Origin: Opitutales bacterium
GTDB lineage: Bacteria > Verrucomicrobiota > Verrucomicrobiia > Opitutales > UBA2995
DNA length: 64,000 bases
Assembly (NCBI GenBank): GCA_022824405.1
Contig: JAJDZZ010000026.1
Location: forward strand, 62,001 to 126,000
Reading direction: 5' to 3'
A model generated the notes under the pieces. That model was not told the origin of the DNA and did no database searches. It worked only from the letters and a program-made list of their open reading frames with translations. Each line of letters begins with the position of its first letter. Position 1 is the first letter of the stretch. A program made the translations under genes and the position numbers. Below, in pieces: positions 18,855 through 28,247 of the stretch.

Positions 18855-20525
18855 TCATTGCGCGAAACGGTTTATGGCCGCCACCAGGGCTTTGAGAGAA
18901 GCGAGTTCGATATTGTTATCCACCCCGACGCCCCAGAAGGCGCCGTCGTCATAGCCTTGAATCCGGACGTAGGCAGCAGCCTTGGTAGCCGATCCCCGGC
19001 CAATGGAGTGCTCGGAAAAATTCAACAGGGTGAATTGTTTCAAACCGATTTGGTCCAAGGCGTTGCAGAAGGCGTTGATGGGACCGTTTCCCCTGCCTTG
19101 AATCGTTTTCGGTTCATCCTTCCAAAGGAGCGAAATCTCCAGCCGTATTTCACGTGTTTCCTCGTAGCGTCGAACGGTTTTGATACCCTGCAACTTCATG
19201 GGGGAGGAAACCTGACCGTATTCCTTGAGAAAAGCCTGGTGGATTTCCCGTGGGGTAAGTTCCCGGGACAAATTGTCGGCCAGTTCGTAGACCATTTTGC
19301 CCAACTCCGGCACCAATCCTTTCGGGATGACGTATCCGAACTCCTTTTCCAGGACAAAGGCCACTCCGCCTTTTCCGGACTGGCTGTTGATTCTGATAAT
19401 GGCGTGATAGTTGCGCCCGACGTCCTTGGGATCGATTATCAGGTAAGGCACCTGCCACACGGCTCCCTCGGTCGCATCCATCTGGTCCATTCCCTTGCGA
19501 ATGGCATCCTGATGGGAACCGGAAAAAGCCGTGAAAACGAGGTCTCCGCCATAGGGGTGGCGGTCGTGCACCATCATGCGCGTACATCGCTCGTAAACCG
19601 ATCGGATTTGGTTCAAATCGGCGAAGTTCAACTGAGGGTCCAGGCCTTGCGAGTACATGTTCAACGCCACCGTGACGATATCCAGGTTCCCGGTGCGTTC
19701 CCCGTTTCCGAACAGGGTTCCCTCAACCCGATCGGCTCCGGCCATCAAAGCCAACTCCGTGGCCGCCGTTCCCGTACCCCGGTCGTTGTGGGTATGCAAA
19801 CTGATTAGAATCCGGTCCCTCCGGGAAATATGCCGGCAGAACCATTCGATTTGATCGGCGTGAACGTTGGGGGGGAACAATTCCACCGTGGCGGGAAGGT
19901 TCAATATCACTTTCTCCCCGGGGGCGGGACCCCAGGCGTCCATTACCGCTTCACACACTTCCAGTGAAAAATCCAATTCCGTATCGGAGAAGCTTTCGGG
20001 AGAATATTGGAAATCGATTTGGGTTCCCGGAACGGTCGGGACCAGTTCCCTGACCCTCTTTGTCCCTTCCACCGCCATATTTTTTATCTCCTCCCTGGAC
20101 ATGCCGAAGGTGACGCGACGCTGGAGCGGATTGGTCGAGTTGTAGAGGTGAACGATGACCCGCCTGGCTCCTACGAGGGACTCGAATGTTTTGGAAATGA
20201 GATGCTCCCGGGCCTGAACCAGCACTTGCACGGTGACGTCTTCCGGAATCAAGTCGTTGTCGATGAGGTGCCGGAAAAACGCAAACTCCGTTTTACTGGC
20301 CGAGGGAAATCCGATTTCAATCTGTTTGAAACCAATGGAAACCAACAGTTGAAAAATTTCCAGTTTCTCCTGGATATTCATGGGAATGGCCAGCGCCTGA
20401 TTGCCGTCGCGTAAATCGACGCTGCACCAAAGGGGCGCCTTGGCGATGGTCCGGCCGGGCCATTGCCGGTCCGGTAAATCGACCGGTTGGTAAGGTTTAT
20501 ACTTGGTTATGGGTGCATTTTGCAT
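18855..20525 (-). CDS. leuA: 2-isopropylmalate synthase
   Basis: The product is 556 aa and catalyses the first step of leucine synthesis from 2-ketoisovalerate and acetyl-CoA. The HMGL-like barrel carries VDLRDGNQALAIPM near residue 36, QIEIGFPSASKTEF, and the metal-binding LHTHNDRGTGTAATE. A C-terminal LeuA dimer domain (ETREIRLEISLLW to the end) would give leucine feedback control. The length and the start (MQNAPITKYKPYQPVDLPDR) match the long type common outside E. coli. No leader peptide or attenuator is evident upstream. It is followed by dgt. Confidence 0.96.
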   Translation of the reverse strand: MQNAPITKYKPYQPVDLPDRQWPGRTIAKAPLWCSVDLRDGNQALAIPMNIQEKLEIFQLLVSIGFKQIEIGFPSASKTEFAFFRHLIDNDLIPEDVTVQVLVQAREHLISKTFESLVGARRVIVHLYNSTNPLQRRVTFGMSREEIKNMAVEGTKRVRELVPTVPGTQIDFQYSPESFSDTELDFSLEVCEAVMDAWGPAPGEKVILNLPATVELFPPNVHADQIEWFCRHISRRDRILISLHTHNDRGTGTAATELALMAGADRVEGTLFGNGERTGNLDIVTVALNMYSQGLDPQLNFADLNQIRSVYERCTRMMVHDRHPYGGDLVFTAFSGSHQDAIRKGMDQMDATEGAVWQVPYLIIDPKDVGRNYHAIIRINSQSGKGGVAFVLEKEFGYVIPKGLVPELGKMVYELADNLSRELTPREIHQAFLKEYGQVSSPMKLQGIKTVRRYEETREIRLEISLLWKDEPKTIQGRGNGPINAFCNALDQIGLKQFTLLNFSEHSIGRGSATKAAAYVRIQGYDDGAFWGVGVDNNIELASLKALVAAINRFAQ

Positions 20526-20815
20526 GGACCTGAAAAAGGGATGGTTGTCGGCTTAGGGGTGGAACGTTCCCGAATTCATTTTTAGCTACTTGCCGGATTT
20601 CCGGGAACCCGAAGGAATAAATCAGTGTACTCCCCTTAGGGGAGGAGAAGCCTTAGGCCGTGCAAAATGAGACCGAGCGATGGGCAAGTTGCCTTCATAA
20701 TTGAAGCTTTGGCTCGCTTTTTTTCGTAATTGGGGCGTCGAGTCAAGACAACTTTTGGGCAGGTTCAATACGGGTTGCTCCGGAGGGTTCGGGCGACGAG
20801 GCCGGAGGGGTGGGT
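20526..20815. other. Intergenic region between mscS and leuA
   Basis: No gene is visible. Small palindromes occur: CCCCTTAGGGG at about 20633-20643, CCGGATTTCCGG near 20592-20603 and CTTCATAATTGAAG near 20693-20706. They lie in the predicted leuA leader on the minus strand. I recognise no known riboswitch or T-box in them. Confidence 0.4.
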
Positions 20816-22147
20816 CTATTCCTCTCGGGTCGTTTCCAATCCCCCGTTCTTCTCCAAATCCACCGCAAGCGGTAGGCCGGACCGCAAATGCAGGTCGCGC
20901 TGGGGATAGGGAATTTCAATGCCGTGTTCAAGAAAACGGTCCCAAATTTCCTTATATACCATGCTCTTGATGTTGGTCACCCCGTTGGACGGATCTTCGA
21001 TCCAGAACCTCAGTTCCAATTTGATCCCATTGTCCCCGAACTCCTTGAGGTGGCATTTCGGAGCCGGTTCGTTTAATACCCGCGGGCAGGCGTAGGCGGA
21101 ATCGAGGCATAGCTGAATCGCTTTCCGGACATCGCAGGCGTAGGAAACCAGGATGGGAGCGCGCAGGCGAATATTGGTATTGGAAAAGGACCAGTTTTCC
21201 ACCCGGTTGGTGATGAGATCTTCGTTCGGAATGAGGTGCTCCAGGCCGTCCCTGGTGATGACCGATACGTAACGGGCGCTCAGTTTGTTGATCCAGCCAT
21301 AGGTTTGGTGGAGTGAGATGACGTCCCCGGGTTTAATGGATTTATCCAGCAGGAGAATGACTCCGCTGATCAAATTCGAGATGGCCTTTTGCAGGCCGAA
21401 ACCGAGACCCAAACCGATAGCGCCCCCGAAAATGGCCAGGGAGGAAAGGTTAAGGCCCACCGTGGTAAGGCCGATCACAAGGGATATGCCGACCAATCCG
21501 ATTTTAGTGATTTTGGAGAATAATACCTCCAGGGAAGGGCTGACATCGGGCAAGCGATGCAGATGGGTATCGACAAATCCGGATATCCGGAAGCTGATCC
21601 AAAGCAGCAAAATAACCACGGCCGCGCCCTGCAGGAGCCGAAACAGGTTGAAATCGAATTCGCCCAACTGGAACCCGATGGATTTGAGCATATCCGCGGT
21701 CAGGCTGAGCAGACCGGCCATCTGCAAAAGGGTCGCCGTGATAATGAGGAAACCCCCCACACGGCGCCAGAAGATCTCCTCGGTCAAGCAATTCAAAACC
21801 CTCAACAGGAACCAGGCCACCCCCAGGCTGAAGGCTGGAGCCAGAAATATCTCATTAATCCCCTGCTTGGCCAAACCACTCTTTAACACGGCGCTGAGCA
21901 ACACGAAAACGGCAGGCATGGTGACATAGGCGCAAGCCGGTACCAGGGTGTCCCGGACCCATTTCAGGGGCACCTTTCCGAGGCGCCGGTAGAGGGTGCC
22001 TTTGAGAATACCGGACAACAGATAACTGACGGCCAGAATGACGATAAGGGCTCCTATATCCCACTGGAAGTCGCCGGATACCAGGTAGTCCTTGCCGGCC
22101 AGATACCAATTATAAATGGGTTGAGGCATTCCCCAAGTTATGGCCAT
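20816..22147 (-). CDS. MscS-family mechanosensitive channel
   Basis: The product is 443 aa. About five N-terminal hydrophobic helices precede the conserved pore helix and beta domain: TTVGLNLSSLAIFGGAIGLG then GFGLQKAISNLISGVILLLD and KPGDVI. This Gly/Ala-rich pore helix and the following beta segment identify the MscS fold, here with extra helices compared with E. coli MscS. It would release solutes on hypo-osmotic shock at the inner membrane. It is transcribed toward leuA across a 290-base gap and away from the SRP RNA gene. Confidence 0.9.
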   Translation of the reverse strand: MAITWGMPQPIYNWYLAGKDYLVSGDFQWDIGALIVILAVSYLLSGILKGTLYRRLGKVPLKWVRDTLVPACAYVTMPAVFVLLSAVLKSGLAKQGINEIFLAPAFSLGVAWFLLRVLNCLTEEIFWRRVGGFLIITATLLQMAGLLSLTADMLKSIGFQLGEFDFNLFRLLQGAAVVILLLWISFRISGFVDTHLHRLPDVSPSLEVLFSKITKIGLVGISLVIGLTTVGLNLSSLAIFGGAIGLGLGFGLQKAISNLISGVILLLDKSIKPGDVISLHQTYGWINKLSARYVSVITRDGLEHLIPNEDLITNRVENWSFSNTNIRLRAPILVSYACDVRKAIQLCLDSAYACPRVLNEPAPKCHLKEFGDNGIKLELRFWIEDPSNGVTNIKSMVYKEIWDRFLEHGIEIPYPQRDLHLRSGLPLAVDLEKNGGLETTREE

Positions 22148-22245
22148 TAATCGGGGGCTATCCAGCCCGAAAATCGTCCGAGGCGAATAAAAAAATTGCG
22201 AAAGGGATTGAAATGCGGGAACAGGTTTTCCACTCTCTTTCTTCT

Positions 22246-22340
<95 letters not shown>

Positions 22341-22358
22341 CCTCACTTTACTTCCTCT

Positions 22359-23723
22359 ATGGCACCCGGTTACCAGGTCATCGCCCGCCGTTGGCGTCCC
22401 AAGCAGTTTGATGAGGTCGTAGGGCAGGACCACATTATCCGCACCCTGAAAAACGCCATCCGGCAAAAACGAATCGCTCACGCCTATTTGTTCGTCGGGC
22501 CGCGCGGAACGGGGAAGACCACTACCGCCCGCATCTTTGCCAAGGCCCTCAACTGCGAGGGGGGGCCTCGCGTATCCCCCGATGACAATTCGGACATTTG
22601 CCGGGCCATCATGGATGGCAGTTGCATGGATGTCATCGAAATCGACGGAGCTTCCAACAACTCGGTGGAGCAAATCCGTCAACTCCGGGAGGATTGCCAG
22701 TATTCTCCCGCCCAGTGCTCCTTCAAAATATACATTATCGATGAGGTGCACATGCTCTCCGTCGGAGCCTTCAATGCACTTTTGAAAACCCTGGAGGAAC
22801 CCCCCTCCCATGTGAAATTCATTTTTGCCACTACCCAGGCACAAAAAATTTTGCCGACCATCGTGAGCAGGTGTCAGCGTTTCGAGTTCCGGCCCATAAG
22901 CGAAGAAAAGATTTGCGGTCAATTGAGCCTGATCGCAAAAGGCGAAAAGATTGAAATCGAAGACACCGCCCTAAAATCGATCGCCCGGCTGGCCAATGGC
23001 GGAATGCGGGATGCCCAATCCACCCTGGACCAACTCATTTCCTTTTGCGGGACATCCATTACTGAAAAGGACGTGCTCGAAGTTTACGGGTTGGCCTCGC
23101 CCGAGGAAATCCATCGACTCGCCTCTCTTCTGGCCCAGGGCAATTACCCCAAAATCCTCGCCGCGGTGGATCTATTGGCCGATTCGGGCAAGGACCTCTA
23201 CCGGATTCTCATCGATCTTCAGGCCTATTTGCGGGAATTGCTCATCCATGGCATTCGCAGCGGCGGAGAAACCAACCGATTGGGAATGCCCCTGACCGTG
23301 GAGAGCCTGATGCGAATGAACGACGCCCTTCACCGTGGCAAGGAGGATGTGAAGATGGGGTTGTCGCAAACGGTAAATTTCGAAGTGACACTTCTTCGGG
23401 CAGTGGAGGAGAGCCGGACCCGATCCATCGATTCCCTGATCAAGGAGTTATCCGGAATGGCCAGGAAAGCGCCCCCCCGGTCCTCGGATCAAAGAAAAAT
23501 AGTGGGTCCAACCGGTGAACCGGGTTCTCGCCCACCCGGTCCCCAAGCGAAACGGAGGAAGGATACGACGGAATCAACGGCAAATCCAGGCCCTCGCAAC
23601 CATGAAGATCCCGAAGCCGTTGAGAAGGCCGTTGAGACGCTACCGAATGAATTGCGAGGAGCCATGGATGAACTTTTCCGGGGCAAATACACCCACCTCA
23701 GCCCCCTCCCTCCTCAATCCTGA
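22359..23723 (+). CDS. dnaX: DNA polymerase III subunit gamma/tau
   Basis: The product is 454 aa, the clamp-loader ATPase that organises the replicase. The N-terminus [19 protein letters not shown] is diagnostic. Walker A is GPRGTGKT (47-54), Walker [10 protein letters not shown] (126-134), and the sensor region reads [20 protein letters not shown]. The zinc-binding module is altered: of the usual four cysteines C66 and C81 remain, but the middle two read D75 and S78. After residue 370 the chain is low-complexity and short, closer to gamma than to full-length tau. No strong frameshift signal for making a second product was found. No clear Shine-Dalgarno precedes the ATG, which follows the SRP RNA by 18 bases. 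Confidence 0.94.
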   Translation: MAPGYQVIARRWRPKQFDEVVGQDHIIRTLKNAIRQKRIAHAYLFVGPRGTGKTTTARIFAKALNCEGGPRVSPDDNSDICRAIMDGSCMDVIEIDGASNNSVEQIRQLREDCQYSPAQCSFKIYIIDEVHMLSVGAFNALLKTLEEPPSHVKFIFATTQAQKILPTIVSRCQRFEFRPISEEKICGQLSLIAKGEKIEIEDTALKSIARLANGGMRDAQSTLDQLISFCGTSITEKDVLEVYGLASPEEIHRLASLLAQGNYPKILAAVDLLADSGKDLYRILIDLQAYLRELLIHGIRSGGETNRLGMPLTVESLMRMNDALHRGKEDVKMGLSQTVNFEVTLLRAVEESRTRSIDSLIKELSGMARKAPPRSSDQRKIVGPTGEPGSRPPGPQAKRRKDTTESTANPGPRNHEDPEAVEKAVETLPNELRGAMDELFRGKYTHLSPLPPQS

Positions 23724-23758
23724 TCGTGGTCGTGATCATGATTGTGATCTCTCACCCT

Positions 23759-23797
23759 CCATTCCTCATTCCTAATTGGCGCCCTCGGCGCTTTTTT
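23759..23797 (-). repeat. GGCGCC/AATTAGG repeat acting as dnaX terminator (copy C)
   Basis: Read on the plus strand, GGCGCC-ctc-GGCGC (23778-23791) is followed by six T, so it can terminate dnaX. Read on the minus strand it is the same module as at 17372 and 38910: a GCGCC palindrome followed by AATTAGGAATGAGGAATGG. Just before it, 23721-23750 is a run of gatcgtg/gattgtg phrases overlapping the dnaX stop codon. Confidence 0.7.
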
Positions 23798-23811
23798 CGC
23801 GTTTCTTTGCG

Positions 23812-23853
23812 TGCTTCTTGACCTGCGTAGTATTGCGAAGCACGGTTGCGAGA
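23812..23853 (+). repeat. Direct repeat flanking the DUF192 gene, left copy
   Basis: GCTTCTTGACCTGCGTAGTA and the following ttgcgaagcacggttgcgaga match the copy at 24389-24430 with about four differences in 41 bases. The two copies bracket the DUF192 gene. Confidence 0.75.
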
Positions 23854-23866
23854 GGTTATTTCTATC

Positions 23867-24361
23867 ATGAAGGCAACTTGCCCTTGGGTCCTGTTTCTGG
23901 GTATTTTTTCCTCCTGCGCCAACCCCTCGGAGGAGGCTGTTTTACCCTTTTCAGCTTGGTGCCCTATCCGGTTGGGGGGGGAAACCATCAAAGTTCAGGT
24001 GGCCCACCGGTCCCAGGAAGTCAGCCGCGGGCTCATGTACCGCGACAGCCTGGAGCAGGACCGCGGCATGTTGTTCTACTACGACTCCCCTCGGGGTATG
24101 AGCTTTTGGATGCGCAACACCAGCATTGCGTTGGACATCGGGTTTTTCACCGCCGACGGCGTCCTGCGGGAAATTTACCCCATGTACCCCATGGATGAAC
24201 GATCCGTAAAATCCCGTCGGGATGACCTCATCATGGCCATTGAAATGAATCAGGGCTGGTACGCGGAAAATGGGATCGGAGTCGGAACCAAGCTCGATTT
24301 GGGAGCGTTGAAAGGGTGGTTACTTCAACGGGGGGTGGAAGCTTCCAGGATACCTTTTTGA
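23867..24361 (+). CDS. DUF192-family lipoprotein
   Basis: The product is 164 aa from the ATG at 23867 (MKATCPWVLFLGIFSSCAN), which gives a short lipoprotein signal with the cysteine in FSSC. A TTG at 23846 in the repeat is not needed. The mature domain is a typical DUF192: VAHRSQEVSRGLMYRDSLE, GMLFYYDSPRGMSFWMRNTS, LDIGFFTADGVLREIYPM, then EMNQGWYAENGIGVGTKLDL. The family is a small beta-fold of unknown function, often exported. It is bracketed by direct repeats on both sides. Confidence 0.85.
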   Translation: MKATCPWVLFLGIFSSCANPSEEAVLPFSAWCPIRLGGETIKVQVAHRSQEVSRGLMYRDSLEQDRGMLFYYDSPRGMSFWMRNTSIALDIGFFTADGVLREIYPMYPMDERSVKSRRDDLIMAIEMNQGWYAENGIGVGTKLDLGALKGWLLQRGVEASRIPF

Positions 24362-24388
24362 GCCTTTTGCGGTTCCCTCATCTTGGCG

Positions 24389-24430
24389 CGCTTCCTGACC
24401 TGCGCAGCATTGCGAAGCACGGTTGCAAGA
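24389..24430 (+). repeat. Direct repeat flanking the DUF192 gene, right copy
   Basis: GCGCTTCCTGACCTGCGCAG and the following cattgcgaagcacggttgcaaga match the copy at 23812. Further on, 24457-24530 holds phrase-like sequence (cctttcgtgttcttgg, tctctgtgatctcagtgtcc) of the kind scattered elsewhere in the window. There is no gene between 24362 and 24543. Confidence 0.7.
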
Positions 24431-24543
24431 AATTTCCTCAGTGAATGCTTACCACTCTTCGTGCCCTTTCGTGTTCTTGGTGGATCCAATCCTAAAAAAA
24501 TCTCTGTGATCTCAGTGTCCTCTGTGGTAAATACCCTCCCCTC

Positions 24544-25692
24544 ATGGCCAATACCAAAAAGCGCATTAAAATTGCCGATTGCCTATACGCCGACTCCGAG
24601 CGGAATTCCGACCAACTTTATTTGACCGATTTCTGGGCTCCCGATCCCTTTTTGTCCTTGAAGATAGGCCGCAGGAAAATCGGCGTATTGAGCGACCTGG
24701 AGTATGGTCGGGCCCAATCCGAGTCATCCTTTACCGAAATTCTGTCCCTGACCGCGGTGCGGCGATCCACCTCGGAGTGGCTGGGGAAAAAGCGGGTTTG
24801 CTTAGCCGATCAAATTGCCTGGCTGGTCCATGTTTACGCCATCGACCGTTTGCGTCTGCCCGGGGATTTCCCGGCCCGACTGGTGGAGGATTTTCGGCAA
24901 CGCGGGCTGGCCTACAAAATCGAAAGAGGCCCCTTTTTCCCTTCCCGTCAGATCAAATCGGCCGCCGAAGTGGAAAAGATAAGGGAAGGAAACCGTTGTT
25001 CGGCCATAGGCCACCGGGAGGCCAGGCGCCTGCTCGAGTCCAGCGCCATAAAGGGGAAAAAGTTGTATTTTGAAAACCGTCCGCTCACCAGCGAGCGGGT
25101 TCGGCAAGCCATTGAAGTGGCCTGCCTGAAGGCCGGGGGCATTTCCGCCATGACCATTGTGGCGGGGGGAGATCAGGCCTGCGACCCCCACTCCCGCGGA
25201 ACCGGGCCGCTCAGGGCAAACCAGTTGATCGTGGTGGATATTTTCCCCCGCATGAGCGCCCATGGGTATTTTGGCGACATGACCCGAACCTACCTGAAGG
25301 GCCGCGCCTCGGATGCCCAGCGACGCTTGGTCGATACGGTACGGTCGGCGCAAAATCTCGGCCTTTCCCAAATCCGGGCCAGGATCAACGGCAGAACCAT
25401 CCACCGGAGCATAACGAAATTTTTCACAGCCGAAGGATACGAAACCAGTACGGTAAACGGAGTTCCCCAGGGATTCATGCATGGCACGGGCCACTCGCTA
25501 GGGCTGGATATTCACGAATTGCCCCGCATTTCCACCGTCAATTCCCGGCTCAGGGCAGGTCACGTGGTAACGGTGGAGCCCGGCCTATATTACCATGGCC
25601 TGGGAGGTTGCCGGATCGAGGACGTGGTTCTGGTCACCAAAACGGGGTATAGGATGCTATCCGAGGCCCCTTACGAATGGGAGTTGCCGTAG
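24544..25692 (+). CDS. M24-family metallopeptidase (Xaa-Pro aminopeptidase-like)
   Basis: The product is 382 aa. An N-terminal creatinase-like domain (about 1-130) precedes a pita-bread domain with all five metal ligands in place: Asp in VVDIFP, Asp in GDMTRT, His in HGTGHSLGLD, Glu in TVEPGLY and Glu in RIEDVV. It is predicted to be a cytosolic dinuclear-metal peptidase that removes residues before proline. No signal peptide is seen. It converges with the DUF4254 gene, leaving 5 bases. Confidence 0.88.
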   Translation: MANTKKRIKIADCLYADSERNSDQLYLTDFWAPDPFLSLKIGRRKIGVLSDLEYGRAQSESSFTEILSLTAVRRSTSEWLGKKRVCLADQIAWLVHVYAIDRLRLPGDFPARLVEDFRQRGLAYKIERGPFFPSRQIKSAAEVEKIREGNRCSAIGHREARRLLESSAIKGKKLYFENRPLTSERVRQAIEVACLKAGGISAMTIVAGGDQACDPHSRGTGPLRANQLIVVDIFPRMSAHGYFGDMTRTYLKGRASDAQRRLVDTVRSAQNLGLSQIRARINGRTIHRSITKFFTAEGYETSTVNGVPQGFMHGTGHSLGLDIHELPRISTVNSRLRAGHVVTVEPGLYYHGLGGCRIEDVVLVTKTGYRMLSEAPYEWELP

Positions 25693-25697
25693 CTTTC

Positions 25698-26300
25698 TCA
25701 GCCCTCCGGGGCGTAGAGTTCAGGATTCAATTCCGGATCGTTGTACATCTTGAACTGATAGTAGACCCGAAAGCTGCGGCTGCCCTCTTGAACCTCTTGC
25801 AGCAAGGTGTCGAGACAACGGGACAAGTCCCGGCGCTGGCGGGTTAAAATGGCCAGTTTGCGGGAGCATGCTTCGCGGTGATCTTCCGGGGCATCCGTTC
25901 GTTCCACCTGCAATCGCATGTGATAGATTTTCAAAGCGAGGATGGAGAGGCGATCGATCATCATACCTGGCGTTTCCGAGTTGAAGGCGCAACCCGTTTG
26001 GGGCGGGTTGAGCGCCCGGACCAGCCAGACATCCATTTTCTCGATAAAATCGTTTCGTTGCTGGTTGAAGGCGTCGATGGCTCGCTTGGCCCGGTAAACG
26101 TACTCGTATCCCCTGTCCTCCCGCCTGGCTTTGTCCTCGGCCTGCCAGAGTCGAAAGTTCCGCAGGTGGTTTTCCTCGATCCAACCTTTCAAACCACGGT
26201 TTTTGGCTCGGTATTTCCCATCTTTCTTCCACCTCGCGAGACGCTCGTCGTGGAGTTCCACTATTTCCTGGGCTGAAGGGATATCGGGTTTGTCCTGCAT
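25698..26300 (-). CDS. DUF4254-family protein
   Basis: The product is 200 aa from the ATG at 26300 (MQDKPDIPSAQEIVELHDER); an upstream in-frame start at 26390 would overlap argS. The family pattern is clear: NFRLWQAEDKARR, AIDAFNQQRNDFIEKMD, then SETPGMMIDRLSILALKIYH. It is largely helical and of unknown function. It lies 17 bases after argS on the same strand, so the two are probably co-transcribed. In other phyla relatives occur near LPS or glycan genes, but this context gives no firm role. Confidence 0.75.
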   Translation of the reverse strand: MQDKPDIPSAQEIVELHDERLARWKKDGKYRAKNRGLKGWIEENHLRNFRLWQAEDKARREDRGYEYVYRAKRAIDAFNQQRNDFIEKMDVWLVRALNPPQTGCAFNSETPGMMIDRLSILALKIYHMRLQVERTDAPEDHREACSRKLAILTRQRRDLSRCLDTLLQEVQEGSRSFRVYYQFKMYNDPELNPELYAPEG

Positions 26301-26317
26301 GGGCAATTTTTTGGGGG

Positions 26318-28081
26318 TTACATTTTTTCCAAGGGCCGGATGCCGAGAAGGTGTAAACCGGTTTGAAGAACGAGTGAGGTGCGCTGGCAAAGCATGAGCC
26401 GCCTTTGCCGTGGGCCCGGTTCATCGACATTCACCTTGTCGGCATTGTAAAACGTGCTGAATGCGCCGGCCAGTTCATAAAGGTAGGTGCACAGGTGGTG
26501 AGGTTTCAGGTCGGACAAGGCCTGGTCCAGGGCATAGGAAAAAGCGGTGAGCTTTCGGGCCAGCCCTATTTCGGCTTCGGTTTCCGGAGGAGTGGCGTGG
26601 GGGAGGGGGGTATCTTCCGGCACTCCCATTTTGCGGAATATACTCTTGATCCGGGCCACCGCGTAGAGCAGATAAGGGGCGGTGTTGCCTTCCAGGCTGA
26701 GCAGTTTGTTCCAGGAAAATACGTAATCGCCCGTTCTGTTTTGCATGAGGTCGGCATAGCGCACCGCGCCCACCCCTACGGTTTCGGCAATGTCCTGTTT
26801 TTCCCCCGGCGTGAGATGGGGGTTTTTCTCCTCTACGATGCGCATGGCCCTTTCCACCGCTTCGTCGAGCAGGTCATTCAGCAAAATCGGGGCCCCGCTA
26901 CGTGACTTCATCGGTTTGCGGTCATTCCCCAATATGGTGCCGAACCATACGTGGTGAAGTCGGGGCAACTTATAGGACTTTTTCTCGAACCAGGCGGCTA
27001 GAGTGAGAAACAGTTGCTCAAAATAATCCCTTTGCCGGGCATCCGTCACGTAAATGATTTCCTCCGCCTCAAAGGCCTCCGACCGGTAGAGCGCCGTGGC
27101 CAGATCGGTACTGGCGTAATTGCTGGCCCCGTCCGATTTGCGGTAGATGAAAGGTTGTTCCTTGAAGCGGGCATGATGGGGAAAAAAGACCACCCAGGCG
27201 CCCTCGCTTTCCCGGCCCACTCCGGTTTCTTCCAGTTCCCGGTAAACCCGTTCCACCCTGTTGCGGTAAAAACTCTCCCCCAGTTCGTGGTCGAAAGTCA
27301 CTCCCAGCCGCCGGTAGATTTTTTGGAAACCGGACCGGCTGATCCGGTTGATCGCTTCCCAGCAACTCCGGTTTTCCGCATCGTCGTTTTGCAACTTTAC
27401 CAGTTCCTGGCGGGCCTGTTCCAGGGCCTCTGGGCTTTCCTCAGCCATTTGGTTCCCCTTTTTATAAAGCGCTTCCAGGTCCGCCAATGGATTTTCCCGC
27501 TCCGCTTCCAGATCGTAACCGGCGGCCTTGATGGCCAGGATCAATTTTCCAAAGCCCGTCCCCCAGTCGCCGATGTGGTTATCCCCTATGACCCGGGCCC
27601 CGTAAAAGGATAGCATCCGCTTTATGGTTTCTCCAATAACGGTGGAACGAATGTGGCCCACGTGCATTTGCTTGGCCGCGTTGGGGGAACTGTAATCCAC
27701 TACAACCTTCCTTCCCTCGTAATGCCGGGACGCCGCTTCGCGCAATTGTTCCCGGTTTTGAAAGGTCTCGAGCCAACGAAAGAGAAAGGAGGGTTGGAGC
27801 TTGAAATTGAGAAATCCGGGCCCCGCTACCGAGACTTGCGCCACTTCGGGTTCCAATCGACCCGATTCGATCAGCGCCTTCGTCAAGGTTTCGGCCAGGG
27901 ACCTCGGGTTGAGGTTCCTGCTTCGGGCGAAGGGCAGCACCCCATTGGCCTGATAATCGCCGAACCGAGGGTCGGCCTGGCGGATTTCCGCCGAAAAGGT
28001 CTCGTCGAAGGGTTTCAGCTCCGCAGCAGTGACCTGAAGGATTCGCTCCAGGTCCTGGGCAATGTCGAACCGGACCGTCAT
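26318..28081 (-). CDS. argS: Arginyl-tRNA synthetase
   Basis: The product is 587 aa, a class I synthetase that charges tRNA-Arg. The signature after VDYSSPNAAKQMHVGHIRST contains the HVGH version of the HIGH motif at about 140. The KMSKS equivalent is degenerate (DRKPMKSRSG), which is normal for ArgRS. An N-terminal Arg-tRNA domain (1-100) and a C-terminal helical DALR domain ending in MLCQRTSLVLQTGLHLLGI are present. It is followed by the DUF4254 gene. Confidence 0.96.
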   Translation of the reverse strand: MTVRFDIAQDLERILQVTAAELKPFDETFSAEIRQADPRFGDYQANGVLPFARSRNLNPRSLAETLTKALIESGRLEPEVAQVSVAGPGFLNFKLQPSFLFRWLETFQNREQLREAASRHYEGRKVVVDYSSPNAAKQMHVGHIRSTVIGETIKRMLSFYGARVIGDNHIGDWGTGFGKLILAIKAAGYDLEAERENPLADLEALYKKGNQMAEESPEALEQARQELVKLQNDDAENRSCWEAINRISRSGFQKIYRRLGVTFDHELGESFYRNRVERVYRELEETGVGRESEGAWVVFFPHHARFKEQPFIYRKSDGASNYASTDLATALYRSEAFEAEEIIYVTDARQRDYFEQLFLTLAAWFEKKSYKLPRLHHVWFGTILGNDRKPMKSRSGAPILLNDLLDEAVERAMRIVEEKNPHLTPGEKQDIAETVGVGAVRYADLMQNRTGDYVFSWNKLLSLEGNTAPYLLYAVARIKSIFRKMGVPEDTPLPHATPPETEAEIGLARKLTAFSYALDQALSDLKPHHLCTYLYELAGAFSTFYNADKVNVDEPGPRQRRLMLCQRTSLVLQTGLHLLGIRPLEKM

Positions 28082-28247
28082 TCAACCAAGGAATGAAGAC
28101 CCCGATTGAAACTGCAAGATCAGATTTGGCCGACCCCCGGAGGGACGGATCTTGCCCGCCAAAGAGTTTATGCTCGACAGCGACTCCCAGGCAAATTACT
28201 AATGAAATGCTTACACTAAAGCGAGAATCCTGACCTATATCGTTATT

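Noticed and set aside
18480-19808. 442-aa open frame on the plus strand
   Set aside because: It lies opposite dgt and leuA, both clearly real.
22840-22860. Run of A and T in dnaX as a programmed frameshift site
   Set aside because: It lies in the ATPase domain and lacks the A AAA AAG pattern; a shift there would destroy the protein.
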